Shown: positions 23,840-31,838, counted from the first letter of the stretch. The stretch: DNA of 32,566 nt from Pseudonocardiaceae bacterium (GCA_009379845.1 WHSZ01000071.1:1-32566); one strand, 5' to 3'. The notes: generated by a model from the sequence alone, not told the origin. Numbers and translations are program-made.

Positions 23840-26140
23840 ATGACACTGGAAACCGAAGCGGTGGAACGGTTCCGCGTTGTCGGTGGCAGCCCGGCACACC
23901 ACGACTTCGTGGACAAGGTGAAGGGATCGTTGCTGTACGCCGCGGACTGGAAGCTGCCAGGAATGCTGCACGGCAAGGTGGTCCGGTCCGCGGTGGCCCC
24001 GGGGCGGATGGTGTCCGTCGATATCCAGGAAGCTCGCGCGATTCCCGGCGTCGTCGCGGTACTGACCGCCCAAGACGTGCCGTCGAACCGGGTGGTTGAG
24101 CACGCCAGCGGCGGCCTCGGCGAGCTCACCGTGGAGATGCCGGTGCTCGCGCACGATCGGGTGCGGTACGTGGGCGAACCGGTAGCGGTCGTCGCAGCGG
24201 TGAGCGCCGAGATCGCCGAGCAGGCCGCGGAGTTGGTGGCGGTGGACTACGCCGATCTGCCCGGCGTGTTCGACGCGGAGCAGGCGCTGCGCGAGGACGC
24301 GCCGCGGGTGCACGAGGACGGCAACGTGCTGGTCAACTGGCGGCTGTCCAGTGGCGATGTGGAAGCGGGCCTGGCCGAAGCCGATGTCGTGGTGGAGGGG
24401 GAGTACCGCAGCCAGCACGTCGAGCACGCGTACCTGGAACCGGAAGCCGGCGTCGGGTGGATCGAGAACGGTGTGCTGACACTGCGGGTGTCCACGCAGG
24501 TCATCGAGCACGTCACGGACATCGCGGCGATCCTCGAACTGCCGGAGAACAAGGTTCGGGTGATCGCCTCGTACATGGGCGGCGGGTTCGGTGGTAAGGA
24601 GGACATGACCGTCGAGCCGTACCTCGCGCTGCTCGTCTGGCACACCAAGCGCCCGGTGCGGATGATCTGGGACCGGCAGGAGTCGATGCTGGCCAGCACC
24701 AAGCGGCACCCGTTCGTGATGCGCTACCGAACCGGCGTGCGGCGGGACGGCACCATCCTGGCCCAGCACGTGGACATCATCGGCGACGCCGGCGCCTACC
24801 CGTGCCTGAGCGCACGGGTGCTGTTCGCGGGGGCCGCGCTCTCCTGCGGACCGTACCGCACGCCGAACGCCTCGATCCGATCCCGCGCGGTGTTCACCAA
24901 CAACGTGCCGACGAGCGCGTTCCGGGGTTTCGGCGCGATGCAGGTGGTGTTCGGCTACGAGTCGCAAATGGACCGGATCGCCGAGCGGCTCGGGCTGCCT
25001 GCCGACGAGGTACGCCGGCGGAACTTCTTGGCTCGCGGCGATTTCATCCCTACCGGCGAGTCCCTGGAGACGGCGGTCGCGGTACCGGAGACGCTGGATC
25101 GCGCGCTGTCCCGGCTCGGCGAGCGCGGCGAGCCGAGCGGCCCAACGAAGCGCGTCGGGCGCGGATTCGCCTGTGGCATGCAGCCGTACGGGCGCACGAT
25201 CTGGTTCTACGATCGCGCTTCCGCGTGGCTGAGCCTGCTGGGCGACGGCACGCTGCTGATCCGCACCGGGGTGACCGACCTCGGGGCAGGGCAGGCCGCG
25301 AGCCTGTGCCAGATCGCGTCCGAAATCCTCGGGGTGGCGCTGGACGACATCAGCATCTACATCGGCGACACCGCGCTGAACCCGCCCGCCGGCGGCACGT
25401 TCGCCACCCGGCAGCTGTACATGTCCGGCAACGCTCTGCTGACCGCGGCGCGCGAGCTGGTCGACCGGATCGCCCCGGTCGCGGCCGAGCTACTCGACTG
25501 CCCGGCCGATGCGCTGGTGTTCCAGGACGGTCTGGTACGGGTTGGTAAGGGCGAACGGCTGGGCACCGGGCTGAGTCTCGCCGAGCTCGTCAAGGAATGC
25601 GGTGATCGCGGGGTGTCCACCGCGCACCTGTCCACCTGGCGCGCGGAAGCCGGGACGTTCGATCCGAGCACCGGGAAGGGCGGCAGTTTCCCTGACTACA
25701 CCTACGGAACGCATGCCGCGGACGTCGAGGTGGACGTGGAAACCGGTGAGGTGGTGGTGCTGCGTTACGTGGCATCGCACGATGTCGGCCGCGCCATCAA
25801 CCCGGTACGGGTGGAGGGCCAGATTCAGGGCGGAGCCATGCAGGGGCTCGGCTACGCGCTTCTTGAGGACATCGTCCTCGAGGAGGGCAACAACGTCTCC
25901 ACGCTGTTCGCCAACTACCTGATCCCGAACGCGCTGGACATGCCGGACATCGAGGTGGAGATAGTGGAGAGTGGTGAGGGCAAGGGCCCGCTCGGTGCGC
26001 GCGGCATCGGTGAACCGCCGATCGCGCCGTGTGCCGCCGCGATCGCCAACGCGATCACCGACGCGATCGGCAGGCGACCGAGCCGGTTGCCGATGACGCC
26101 CGAGCGGGTTCTCGAGCTCCTTGCCGAGGAGGATCAGTGA
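23840..26140 (+). CDS. Molybdenum hydroxylase catalytic subunit (xanthine dehydrogenase family)
   Basis: A 766-residue molybdopterin-binding subunit. After the a/b hammerhead domain (about 20-135), the molybdenum domain shows GGGFGGKE (247-254), SAFRGFGAMQ (359-368) and GARGIGEP (719-726). Glu725 is the conserved catalytic base. Glu254 and Arg362 fall where xanthine dehydrogenase carries its two substrate-binding residues. The active-site loop AFRGFG is not the AYRCSFR or AYRGAGR of CO dehydrogenases, so this is not a CO dehydrogenase. An aldehyde, purine or N-heterocycle is more likely as substrate. The enzyme hydroxylates its substrate with water-derived oxygen in the cytoplasm. No cofactor-insertion genes (coxD/E/F, xdhC) are in the window. 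Confidence 0.92.
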   Translation: MTLETEAVERFRVVGGSPAHHDFVDKVKGSLLYAADWKLPGMLHGKVVRSAVAPGRMVSVDIQEARAIPGVVAVLTAQDVPSNRVVEHASGGLGELTVEMPVLAHDRVRYVGEPVAVVAAVSAEIAEQAAELVAVDYADLPGVFDAEQALREDAPRVHEDGNVLVNWRLSSGDVEAGLAEADVVVEGEYRSQHVEHAYLEPEAGVGWIENGVLTLRVSTQVIEHVTDIAAILELPENKVRVIASYMGGGFGGKEDMTVEPYLALLVWHTKRPVRMIWDRQESMLASTKRHPFVMRYRTGVRRDGTILAQHVDIIGDAGAYPCLSARVLFAGAALSCGPYRTPNASIRSRAVFTNNVPTSAFRGFGAMQVVFGYESQMDRIAERLGLPADEVRRRNFLARGDFIPTGESLETAVAVPETLDRALSRLGERGEPSGPTKRVGRGFACGMQPYGRTIWFYDRASAWLSLLGDGTLLIRTGVTDLGAGQAASLCQIASEILGVALDDISIYIGDTALNPPAGGTFATRQLYMSGNALLTAARELVDRIAPVAAELLDCPADALVFQDGLVRVGKGERLGTGLSLAELVKECGDRGVSTAHLSTWRAEAGTFDPSTGKGGSFPDYTYGTHAADVEVDVETGEVVVLRYVASHDVGRAINPVRVEGQIQGGAMQGLGYALLEDIVLEEGNNVSTLFANYLIPNALDMPDIEVEIVESGEGKGPLGARGIGEPPIAPCAAAIANAITDAIGRRPSRLPMTPERVLELLAEEDQ

Positions 26141-26781
26141 AGATCGAGCAGCAGGTGGAGGTGACTGCCCCGGTCGAGCGGGTGTGGGCGGTACTCGACG
26201 ACGTGCCAAGGGTCGCGGCCTGCATGCCGGGTGCCGCCGTGACGAAGGTGATCGACGAGAACACCTACGAGGGCACGGTTTCCATGAAGATCGGCCCGAT
26301 CGCGATGAATTACCAGGGCACCGTGGTGATCGAGCAGCAAGACGCGAGCGAGCGTGTGGTGCGGCTGAACGCGAGCGGCAAGGACAAGAAGGGTGCCGGT
26401 TCGGCGAAAGTGGCCGTGCTGGTGCGGCTGACCTCGGTGCCGCCCGAGCACACGGAACTGGCGGTGTGCAGCGATTTGCAGCTCAGTGGCCGGGTCGCCT
26501 CGATGGGCCGAGGTGTGCAGGACATCGCGACGAAGCTGTTCGACGAGTTCGCCAAGCGGCTCAGCGCCGAGGCCGCCGTACCCGAGGACGCGATATCCGA
26601 GGCGGCCGTGCCCGACGCCCGCGCCGAGGGCGGTGCGGCCGCCGCCGATGCGCCCGCCGAGTCCACGGTGCCCGCGGCCACCGCGGCCGAGCGGGCGCCG
26701 ATCAAGGTTGGTGGCCTGCTGCTCGACGTGTTCAGGGAGAAGCTGCGCGGGCTGCTGCGGTGGTTCCGGCGATCCCGGTAG
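26137..26781 (+). CDS. CoxG-like SRPBCC protein
   Basis: A 214-residue protein: an SRPBCC ligand-binding domain (about 1-145), an Ala/Pro/Glu-rich linker (about 146-188) and a C-terminal amphipathic, Arg-rich helix (DVFREKLRGLLRWFRRSR). KIEQQVEVTAPVERVW, the motif VAACMPGA and MKIGPIAMNYQG are typical of CoxG. In carbon monoxide dehydrogenase systems CoxG links the enzyme to the membrane and its quinone pool. The basic helix here fits a membrane-attachment role, suggesting that electrons of this Mo hydroxylase also go to quinone. GTG 26137 overlaps the preceding stop. Last gene of the operon. Confidence 0.86.
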   Translation: MKIEQQVEVTAPVERVWAVLDDVPRVAACMPGAAVTKVIDENTYEGTVSMKIGPIAMNYQGTVVIEQQDASERVVRLNASGKDKKGAGSAKVAVLVRLTSVPPEHTELAVCSDLQLSGRVASMGRGVQDIATKLFDEFAKRLSAEAAVPEDAISEAAVPDARAEGGAAAADAPAESTVPAATAAERAPIKVGGLLLDVFREKLRGLLRWFRRSR

Positions 26782-26830
26782 TTCCGGCGATTGTGCTAGT
26801 TCCCGGCGATTGTGGTAATTCCCGGCGAGG
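26762..26830 (+). repeat. Imperfect tandem repeat at the coxG 3' end
   Basis: Four consecutive units based on GTTCCGGCGATTGTGGT: 26762-26779, 26780-26797, 26798-26816 and a partial unit 26817-26830. The units are 18-19 bases long. The first forms the end of the coxG-like gene, so its stop codon lies in the first unit boundary; the others fill the 52-base gap before the convergent permease gene. It looks like slippage duplication. Confidence 0.7.
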
Positions 26831-26833
26831 ACG

Positions 26834-28021
26834 TCATGCCCACAGTTCGGCCAGCCCTTCGAGCGAGTTGTAGCCGAGGTAGAGCGTCAGTGCCCAGGCG
26901 AGCACGCCGATGGCGAGCAGCCAACGCGGGTAGCGGTATCCGCCGAGCAGGTCGCGGCGCCGGGCGGCGATCCAGAGCAGCACCCCGAAGCCGAACGGCA
27001 GGATCAACCCGTTGAGCGCCCCCGCGAAGATCAGCAGTGTGACGGGTGCCTGCTCCACGGCGACGAACACCACGGCGCAGATCGCGATGAAGCCTCCAAC
27101 GAACCAGCCTTCGCGGCGTGCGATGACAGGCGAGAAGGTTTTCAGGAAGGACACCGAGGTGTAGGAGGCGCCGATCACGCTGGAGATGGCGGCGGCCCAC
27201 AGCACCACGCCGAACACCCGCAGCCCTACCTCGCCGGCGGCGTGCGAGAAGGCCGAGGCAGCCGGGTTTTCCTCGGCAAGGTTGGCGCCGCCCGCGACCA
27301 CGCCGAAGATGGCGAGGAAGAGCACGGCGCGCATGATTCCCGTGATCACCAGGCCGGTGACCGAGCTGCGGGTGATCGGCCCGGCGTGTTCCGGGCCGGT
27401 CATGCCGGAGTCGAGCAGGCGGTGGGCGCCGGAATACGTGATGTAGCCGCCCACCGTGCCGCCGATCAGCGTGGTGATGACCAGGAAGTCGATCTCGTCC
27501 GGCAGGACGGTCTGTCGCAGTGCCTCGCCGACCGGTGGGCTCGACGCGATCGCCACGTAAAGGGTGAGCGCGATCATGACCAACCCGAGGACCACCACGA
27601 TCCGGTCAACCGCGACGCCAGCCCGGCGGCTGAGGAAGATGCCGATCGCGAGCAGGCCGCTTACCGCGCCGCCGATCCGCGGTTCGATGCCGAGCAGCGC
27701 GTCCAGCCCGAGACCGGTGCCGGCGATGTTGCCGATGTTGAACACCAGGCCGCCGAAAACCACGAGGGCCGCGAGCGCGTAGCCGGCGCCGGGGAGCACC
27801 TTGTTCGCGAGTTCTTGGGCGCGCATTCCGGATACGCCGATCACTCGCCAGGCGTTCATCTGCACGGCGATGTCAACCAGTACCGAGGCGACGATGGCGA
27901 ACGCGAACGCGGCACCGAGCTGGGCGGTGAACGTCGCGGTCTGGGTGATGAATCCCGGACCGATGGCGGACGTCGCCATCAGGAACATCGCGCCGAGCAG
28001 AGCCGATCTCCTACTGACCAT
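26834..28021 (-). CDS. NRAMP-related permease (YcsG-like)
   Basis: A 395-residue protein with about eleven hydrophobic segments. The order and spacing match NRAMP transporters, but the metal-binding residues are missing. Where segment 1 should read DPGN it reads GPGF (SAIGPGFITQ), and where segment 6 should read MPH it reads GGY (TVGGYITYSG). This resembles YcsG of Bacillus, an NRAMP paralog encoded beside 5-oxoprolinase genes. A role in uptake of an organic solute or another cation is therefore more likely than manganese transport, but this is inference. ATG 28021 has GGGGA ten bases upstream; the frame is open for 68 more codons without family-like sequence. It converges with the coxG-like gene. 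Confidence 0.82.
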   Translation of the reverse strand: MVSRRSALLGAMFLMATSAIGPGFITQTATFTAQLGAAFAFAIVASVLVDIAVQMNAWRVIGVSGMRAQELANKVLPGAGYALAALVVFGGLVFNIGNIAGTGLGLDALLGIEPRIGGAVSGLLAIGIFLSRRAGVAVDRIVVVLGLVMIALTLYVAIASSPPVGEALRQTVLPDEIDFLVITTLIGGTVGGYITYSGAHRLLDSGMTGPEHAGPITRSSVTGLVITGIMRAVLFLAIFGVVAGGANLAEENPAASAFSHAAGEVGLRVFGVVLWAAAISSVIGASYTSVSFLKTFSPVIARREGWFVGGFIAICAVVFVAVEQAPVTLLIFAGALNGLILPFGFGVLLWIAARRRDLLGGYRYPRWLLAIGVLAWALTLYLGYNSLEGLAELWA

Positions 28022-28158
28022 CGCGCCATTATCCCCGGCACCGCTCGGGATGCGAGACCTGCCACGCCAAATACGGGAGTACTGCCGCCGGATGCCGGCC
28101 CGGTGAAGCTCAGCGCTGACGGCGGGCCCAGGGCAGGGGAACCTCGCCGGCACCGGAG

Positions 28159-28172
28159 TCAGGGAACCCTGA
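28159..28172. promoter_or_regulatory. Palindrome between permease and PspC gene
   Basis: TCAGGG-AA-CCCTGA is a perfect palindrome in the 275-base gap between the divergent permease and pspC-like genes. It is 125 bases before the PspC start and 138 before the permease start, so it could serve either. The rest of the gap (28022-28296) shows no gene, and no firm -10/-35 pair was seen. Confidence 0.35.
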
Positions 28173-28296
28173 ACGGCCGATTCCGGGTGGTCACCGATGT
28201 CGACCGAGCGGATTGACGGCACCATTGGTGGGGTAGGCGTTGGGACAAGCCGGTCGTCACCGAGCTGCCCAGAGACAGAGCCAGTGGAGGTATGTC

Positions 28297-28482
28297 GTGG
28301 CCACGCCCCTGACCCGCAATCCCGACCGCGCGATGATTGGCGGCGTGTGCGCCGGGCTTGCCGAACGATTCGGAATGCGCGCCAACACGGTGCGGCTGCT
28401 TTTCGTGCTGTCCTGCATCCTGCCGGGCCCGCAGTTTCTGATCTACATCGCGTTGTGGATCATCATACCGAAGCGACGCTGA
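28297..28482 (+). CDS. Small PspC-domain membrane protein
   Basis: A 61-residue protein consisting almost only of a PspC domain: LTRNPDRAMIGGVCAGLAERF, given here as the core NPDRAMIGGVCAGLAERF (8-25), VRLLFVLSCILPGPQFLIY and a final WIIIPKR. It has one hydrophobic hairpin, typical of stand-alone actinobacterial PspC proteins. In enterobacteria PspC takes part in the phage-shock membrane-stress response; the role of the single-domain forms is unclear. GTG 28297 follows GGAGG by seven bases. It converges with the M24-fold gene, with seven bases between the stops. Confidence 0.88.
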   Translation: MATPLTRNPDRAMIGGVCAGLAERFGMRANTVRLLFVLSCILPGPQFLIYIALWIIIPKRR

Positions 28483-28489
28483 CCGGAGG

Positions 28490-29644
28490 TCACGCCAGCT
28501 CGATGAGCTCTGCCGCGCCGTGAGTCAGAACCCTTGCCCGGTTCTCTTCCACGACGAAGGTCTGGCTGAGCCCGACACCGGAGTTGCCGAAAGACCGGAA
28601 CGACGCTGGAATGTGGAACACCATCCCCGCCTCCAGCGGCTCGTGATTGTCGGGCGTGAGGTAGAACGGGGCGCCGTCCATCCAATGTGGCTTGTGCGCG
28701 AGTCCAACGGGGTAACCGAAAACCTGGTGAAAGACGACGTCGTCGGGCAGCGGTCCGATCGCCTCGAGCGCCCGGTTCGCGACTTCCGCGCAGGACACTC
28801 CGGCCCTGGCGTTCTCGAGAACGGCGGCGATCGCCGTGCTGGAAAGGTCGGCCAGGCGCCGATCGCCCGCGTCCGGTTGGCCGCGCGACACGGTACGCAT
28901 GACCGGTGCGTGGTAGCGGTGCCGAGCGCCGGCGAACTCGAGGAACGTGGTGCCGGAGCTCAGCGGCCGATGTGTCCAGCTGGAGTGCGGGATACCGGCC
29001 CGCTGTCCGGTGGCCACCACCGGACCCCACGCCGAAGGGGAATTGGCGTGCTGGAACAGCGCGGCCGCGATCGCGCCGGCGACCGAGGAATCCGTTGCCT
29101 CGGGTTTGCCGGCTTCGGCTACGCCGGCATCCACTCCGGCTTGGGTGTGCACCGCGGCCTGCTCAACGCACCGGATCTCGGGTTCCGACAGCGTCAAGCG
29201 CACTGTCTCGACGAGATGGTTCCCGTGCACCACCTGAACGTCCTTGCGCCGCAGTAGTTCCACGGCTTGTGGTGGTGTGGAGGTATGGCCGACCTCGATA
29301 CCGACACGTGCCCTCCTTGGCAGCACGGTTACCGCGTGATCGAAGAAGAACTCGATCCCACGCAGCGCATCCGCGTATCCACAGTAGAGGATGTTGCCCA
29401 CCCGGGAGCTGGCCAGCGCCCTGCCCACCTCGAGGTCGGGGATGTAAAGGAAGGTGTCCGAATCGGTGATCAGTAACGGTTGCGGAGCCGTCTCCGCGGT
29501 GTGATAGCCGCAGAGATACTCGATGCTGGACGGCCGGAACACCACCATCGCGTCAACCGCGAGGTCGGACATCCGGCGGCGTACCTTTTCAAGGCGCTGG
29601 ACGTACTCGGCATCCGGGAACGGACGCCCTTCCGCTGCCGCCAC
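28490..29644 (-). CDS. M24-fold hydrolase, ectoine hydrolase/creatinase-like
   Basis: A 384-residue pita-bread (M24) protein with a creatinase N-terminal domain (about 10-140, with PFPDAEYVQRLEKVRRRM) and a catalytic-type domain from about 150. The five metal ligands of aminopeptidase P are replaced: Glu236 and Pro247 for the two Asp, Tyr311 for the His, and no Glu in IPASF or GVGLSQTF. This places it with metal-free members such as creatinase and the ectoine hydrolase DoeA. His220 in IPHSSW fits the catalytic histidine. EFAGARHRYHAPVMRT resembles DoeA. The neighbouring BCCT transporter supports a compatible-solute substrate. The start GTG 29644 is uncertain: no clear ribosome site, and sense-like codons continue upstream without a usable start. 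Confidence 0.75.
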   Translation of the reverse strand: MAAAEGRPFPDAEYVQRLEKVRRRMSDLAVDAMVVFRPSSIEYLCGYHTAETAPQPLLITDSDTFLYIPDLEVGRALASSRVGNILYCGYADALRGIEFFFDHAVTVLPRRARVGIEVGHTSTPPQAVELLRRKDVQVVHGNHLVETVRLTLSEPEIRCVEQAAVHTQAGVDAGVAEAGKPEATDSSVAGAIAAALFQHANSPSAWGPVVATGQRAGIPHSSWTHRPLSSGTTFLEFAGARHRYHAPVMRTVSRGQPDAGDRRLADLSSTAIAAVLENARAGVSCAEVANRALEAIGPLPDDVVFHQVFGYPVGLAHKPHWMDGAPFYLTPDNHEPLEAGMVFHIPASFRSFGNSGVGLSQTFVVEENRARVLTHGAAELIELA

Positions 29645-29846
29645 CGAGGCGATGGACTCGGAGGTGAGCCAGCTCCGAGCCGGACTCTCCTCGAGCCCGA
29701 TCAGGTTCGGCTGGGTCGCTGCGTGCCGCTCGATATCCGTGGCTCTTCCCTCCGATACAAACGAAAGCCTCAGTTTCCCTGGAACCTAGCAGCCGGTGGT
29801 ATGCCAACGCATCGTTTCGTGCTGGTTGCGCGTCGTAGCACGGCGA

Positions 29847-29887
29847 TGGGCGCCCTCGAACGTCCTTAGTGGAGGTTCAAGGGCGCC
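29847..29887 (-). terminator. Strong terminator after the BCCT gene
   Basis: GGGCGCCCT (29847-29855) and AGGGCGCCC (29879-29887) pair perfectly. The stem continues inward with GAAC/GTTC and TCC/GGA, separated by single mismatches, around a TTAGT loop. It lies 20 bases past the BCCT stop on the minus strand and separates that gene from the M24-fold gene. No T-run follows, so it is of the hairpin-only type common in actinobacteria. The rest of 29645-29906 contains no gene. Confidence 0.75.
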
Positions 29888-29906
29888 CGCCGGTGAGGAG
29901 GCGTAT

Positions 29907-31511
29907 TCAGTCTCTCGCTACGACGCCCTCCTCCTGTTCGGACGTAGACGCCCTTCTGGCCCTCGCCGATCCTGGTGGCAGGAAATTCCCGACATCGGAT
30001 CTCAGCGCGCGCACCAGGTTGTACATCATCAGGAAGGCGATGATGAAGAATGGCAACCCGACGACCGTGATGACTTCTTGCAAGGCCTCCAGGCCGCCCT
30101 TCCCGGTCGCGGCGAGCAGCGTGCCCGCGACGACGCCAACGGTGATTCCCCAGAACACCCGCTGCCTCGTCGGCCCCGGCTCGCTTTCCCCGGTGCACAG
30201 CATGTCCACCACGAGTGCGGCCGAGTCCATTGATGTGGTGAAGAAGATGACCACGATCAGCACGGAGATCGCCGAGATCCCCGTCGCCAACGGGAAGTTC
30301 TCCAGGAAGGTGAACAGGGCACCGGGAATGTCGCCGTCACCGACGACCGCGTCGACCAGCCCGCCGCTACCGTCGCGCTCGATCTCGAACGCGGCCATGC
30401 CGAACACGCTGAACCACACCACGCTGAACGCGGTGGGCAGCAGCAGGACACCGCGAACGAAGTCCCGGATCGTGCGCCCTCGGGAGATTCGCGCGATGAA
30501 GATGCCAACGAACGGCGACCAGGTGATGGTCCATGCCCAGTAGAACACCGTCCAGCTGCCCTGCCAGCCGGTGTTGCCGAACGTGTCGTTCCAGAAGGAC
30601 AGTGGCACCAGTGAGCTGAGATAGTTCCCGGTGGTCTCGATGATCCCCCTGGTCAGGTACAGCGTCGACCCGGTGGCGAGCACGAAGACAAGCAGGCCAA
30701 CCGCCATCAGAATGTTGATATTGGACAGCCGCTTGATGCCCTTGGTCAGGCCGAGTGCCACCGAGATCAGCGCGATCACGGTGACCACCGCGATGACAAG
30801 GATCTGCGTGATCTTGCCTTCGGAAACGCCGAACAGTCTGGACAGCCCGCTGGTGATCTGCAGGGTGCCGAGCCCGATCGACACCCCGACACCGAAGATG
30901 GTGCCGATGACCGCGGTGATGTCGATGACCTTGCCGATCGGCCCGTAGATCCTGTCACCGAGCAACGGCTGGAAGATCGAGCTGACCCGCGCTGGCAGCT
31001 TGCGCTTGTAGATGAAGTACGCGAACGCCAGTGCGGGGAGGCAGAAGATGGTCCAGGTGTGCAGCCCGAAGTGGTAGAGCGTGAAGTTCATGGCTTCTTT
31101 GGCTGCCGGCACCGATTGGGGTGCCACATTTTGCTGGGGCGGTTCGGCATAGTGGCTGATCGGCTCCGCGACGCCCCAGAACATCAGGATCGTGCCGATA
31201 CCGGCCGCGAACAGCATCGCGAACCACACGGCGTTGCTGAACTCGGGACGCTCGTGCTGGCCGCCGAGGCGAACGTTGCCGTACCGGCTCAACGCGATCC
31301 AGATCAGGAAGATTAGGAACGTGGTGACCCCGAGGATGTAGAACCAGCCCAGTTTTTCGAGTATCCAACTGGACAGTGTGCCGAAGAACTGGTCGACCGG
31401 GGCGGTGAAGGCAATCGTTACGGCGACGAAGAGTGCGGTAAGTCCCGCGGAAACAAAGAAGATGACTGGATTCGTTCGGAGACCAAGCTTGTCGTGTAGC
31501 TTTTCCAGCAC
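29907..31511 (-). CDS. BCCT-family compatible-solute transporter
   Basis: A 534-residue transporter with twelve membrane segments. The family block GSWTVFYWAWTITWSPFVG (about 320-338) supplies the tryptophan box that binds trimethylammonium and similar groups, followed by FIARISRGRTIRDF. AEPISHYAEPP and TLYHFGLHTWTIF are further BCCT hallmarks. Members take up betaine, choline, carnitine or ectoine by sodium or proton symport. The C-terminal tail is short and charged, which suggests limited osmotic gating. GTG 31511 is chosen because AGGAG ends seven bases upstream; an in-frame start 39 bases earlier has no such site. The M24-fold hydrolase next door would break down an imported solute. Confidence 0.92.
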   Translation of the reverse strand: MLEKLHDKLGLRTNPVIFFVSAGLTALFVAVTIAFTAPVDQFFGTLSSWILEKLGWFYILGVTTFLIFLIWIALSRYGNVRLGGQHERPEFSNAVWFAMLFAAGIGTILMFWGVAEPISHYAEPPQQNVAPQSVPAAKEAMNFTLYHFGLHTWTIFCLPALAFAYFIYKRKLPARVSSIFQPLLGDRIYGPIGKVIDITAVIGTIFGVGVSIGLGTLQITSGLSRLFGVSEGKITQILVIAVVTVIALISVALGLTKGIKRLSNINILMAVGLLVFVLATGSTLYLTRGIIETTGNYLSSLVPLSFWNDTFGNTGWQGSWTVFYWAWTITWSPFVGIFIARISRGRTIRDFVRGVLLLPTAFSVVWFSVFGMAAFEIERDGSGGLVDAVVGDGDIPGALFTFLENFPLATGISAISVLIVVIFFTTSMDSAALVVDMLCTGESEPGPTRQRVFWGITVGVVAGTLLAATGKGGLEALQEVITVVGLPFFIIAFLMMYNLVRALRSDVGNFLPPGSARARRASTSEQEEGVVARD

Positions 31512-31723
31512 CTCGGTTCTCCTCATTCTGGTGGCTGCCGAAAATCCCATAGGCCCACCGGACCAGAACGATGGTTGAGTCCTTGTCGGCGGCGTCTATG
31601 TGGACTTTCGGGGGTGGCTGGCGTTTCCTTCAGCGTCGCTGGAGTGCGGCGATCCCCACCAAAGCGCGGATCCACCGGCAAGGGCAATAGCGGGTTACCG
31701 AAGCGCAATGTGGAGCGTTCACG

Positions 31724-31755
31724 CTACGGTAAACACGGCACCGTAGCCGCTACGG
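31724..31755. promoter_or_regulatory. Triple CTACGG inverted array
   Basis: CTACGGT (31724-31730), ACCGTAG (31740-31746) and CTACGG (31750-31755) alternate in orientation. The first pair is a seven-base inverted repeat with a nine-base spacer, and the second pair is a perfect palindrome CCGTAG-CCG-CTACGG. The array lies about 210 bases upstream of the BCCT start. It looks like an operator with several half-sites. Confidence 0.5.
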
Positions 31756-31758
31756 AGT

Positions 31759-31776
31759 AGGATTGTCAACAATCCT
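31759..31776. promoter_or_regulatory. 18-base palindrome AGGATTGT-CA-ACAATCCT
   Basis: A perfect inverted repeat with eight-base arms, directly after the CTACGG array. The TTGTCAACAA core resembles operator sites of GntR-family regulators, but no such gene is in the window. It may control the BCCT gene to the left or the start of the gene at the right edge. Its function is inferred from symmetry only. Confidence 0.5.
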
Positions 31777-31838
31777 GTGATCGCGAAATAGGGTGCCGCG
31801 AGAGCGAGGGCGGCCGAGCTCACGAGGGGTTTCGGTTG

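Noticed and set aside
23840..26140. Annotation of the Mo hydroxylase as carbon monoxide dehydrogenase
   Set aside because: The subunit order and a CoxG-like protein suggest it, but the active-site loop is AFRGFG, not a CO dehydrogenase loop.
28219..28246. TTGACG with TAGGCG as a promoter for the PspC gene
   Set aside because: Spacing is only 15 bases and the -10 lacks the final T, so the call would be weak.
31575..31760. 61-codon plus-strand open frame upstream of the BCCT gene
   Set aside because: No ribosome site, biased composition and no recognisable domain; more likely part of the BCCT control region.
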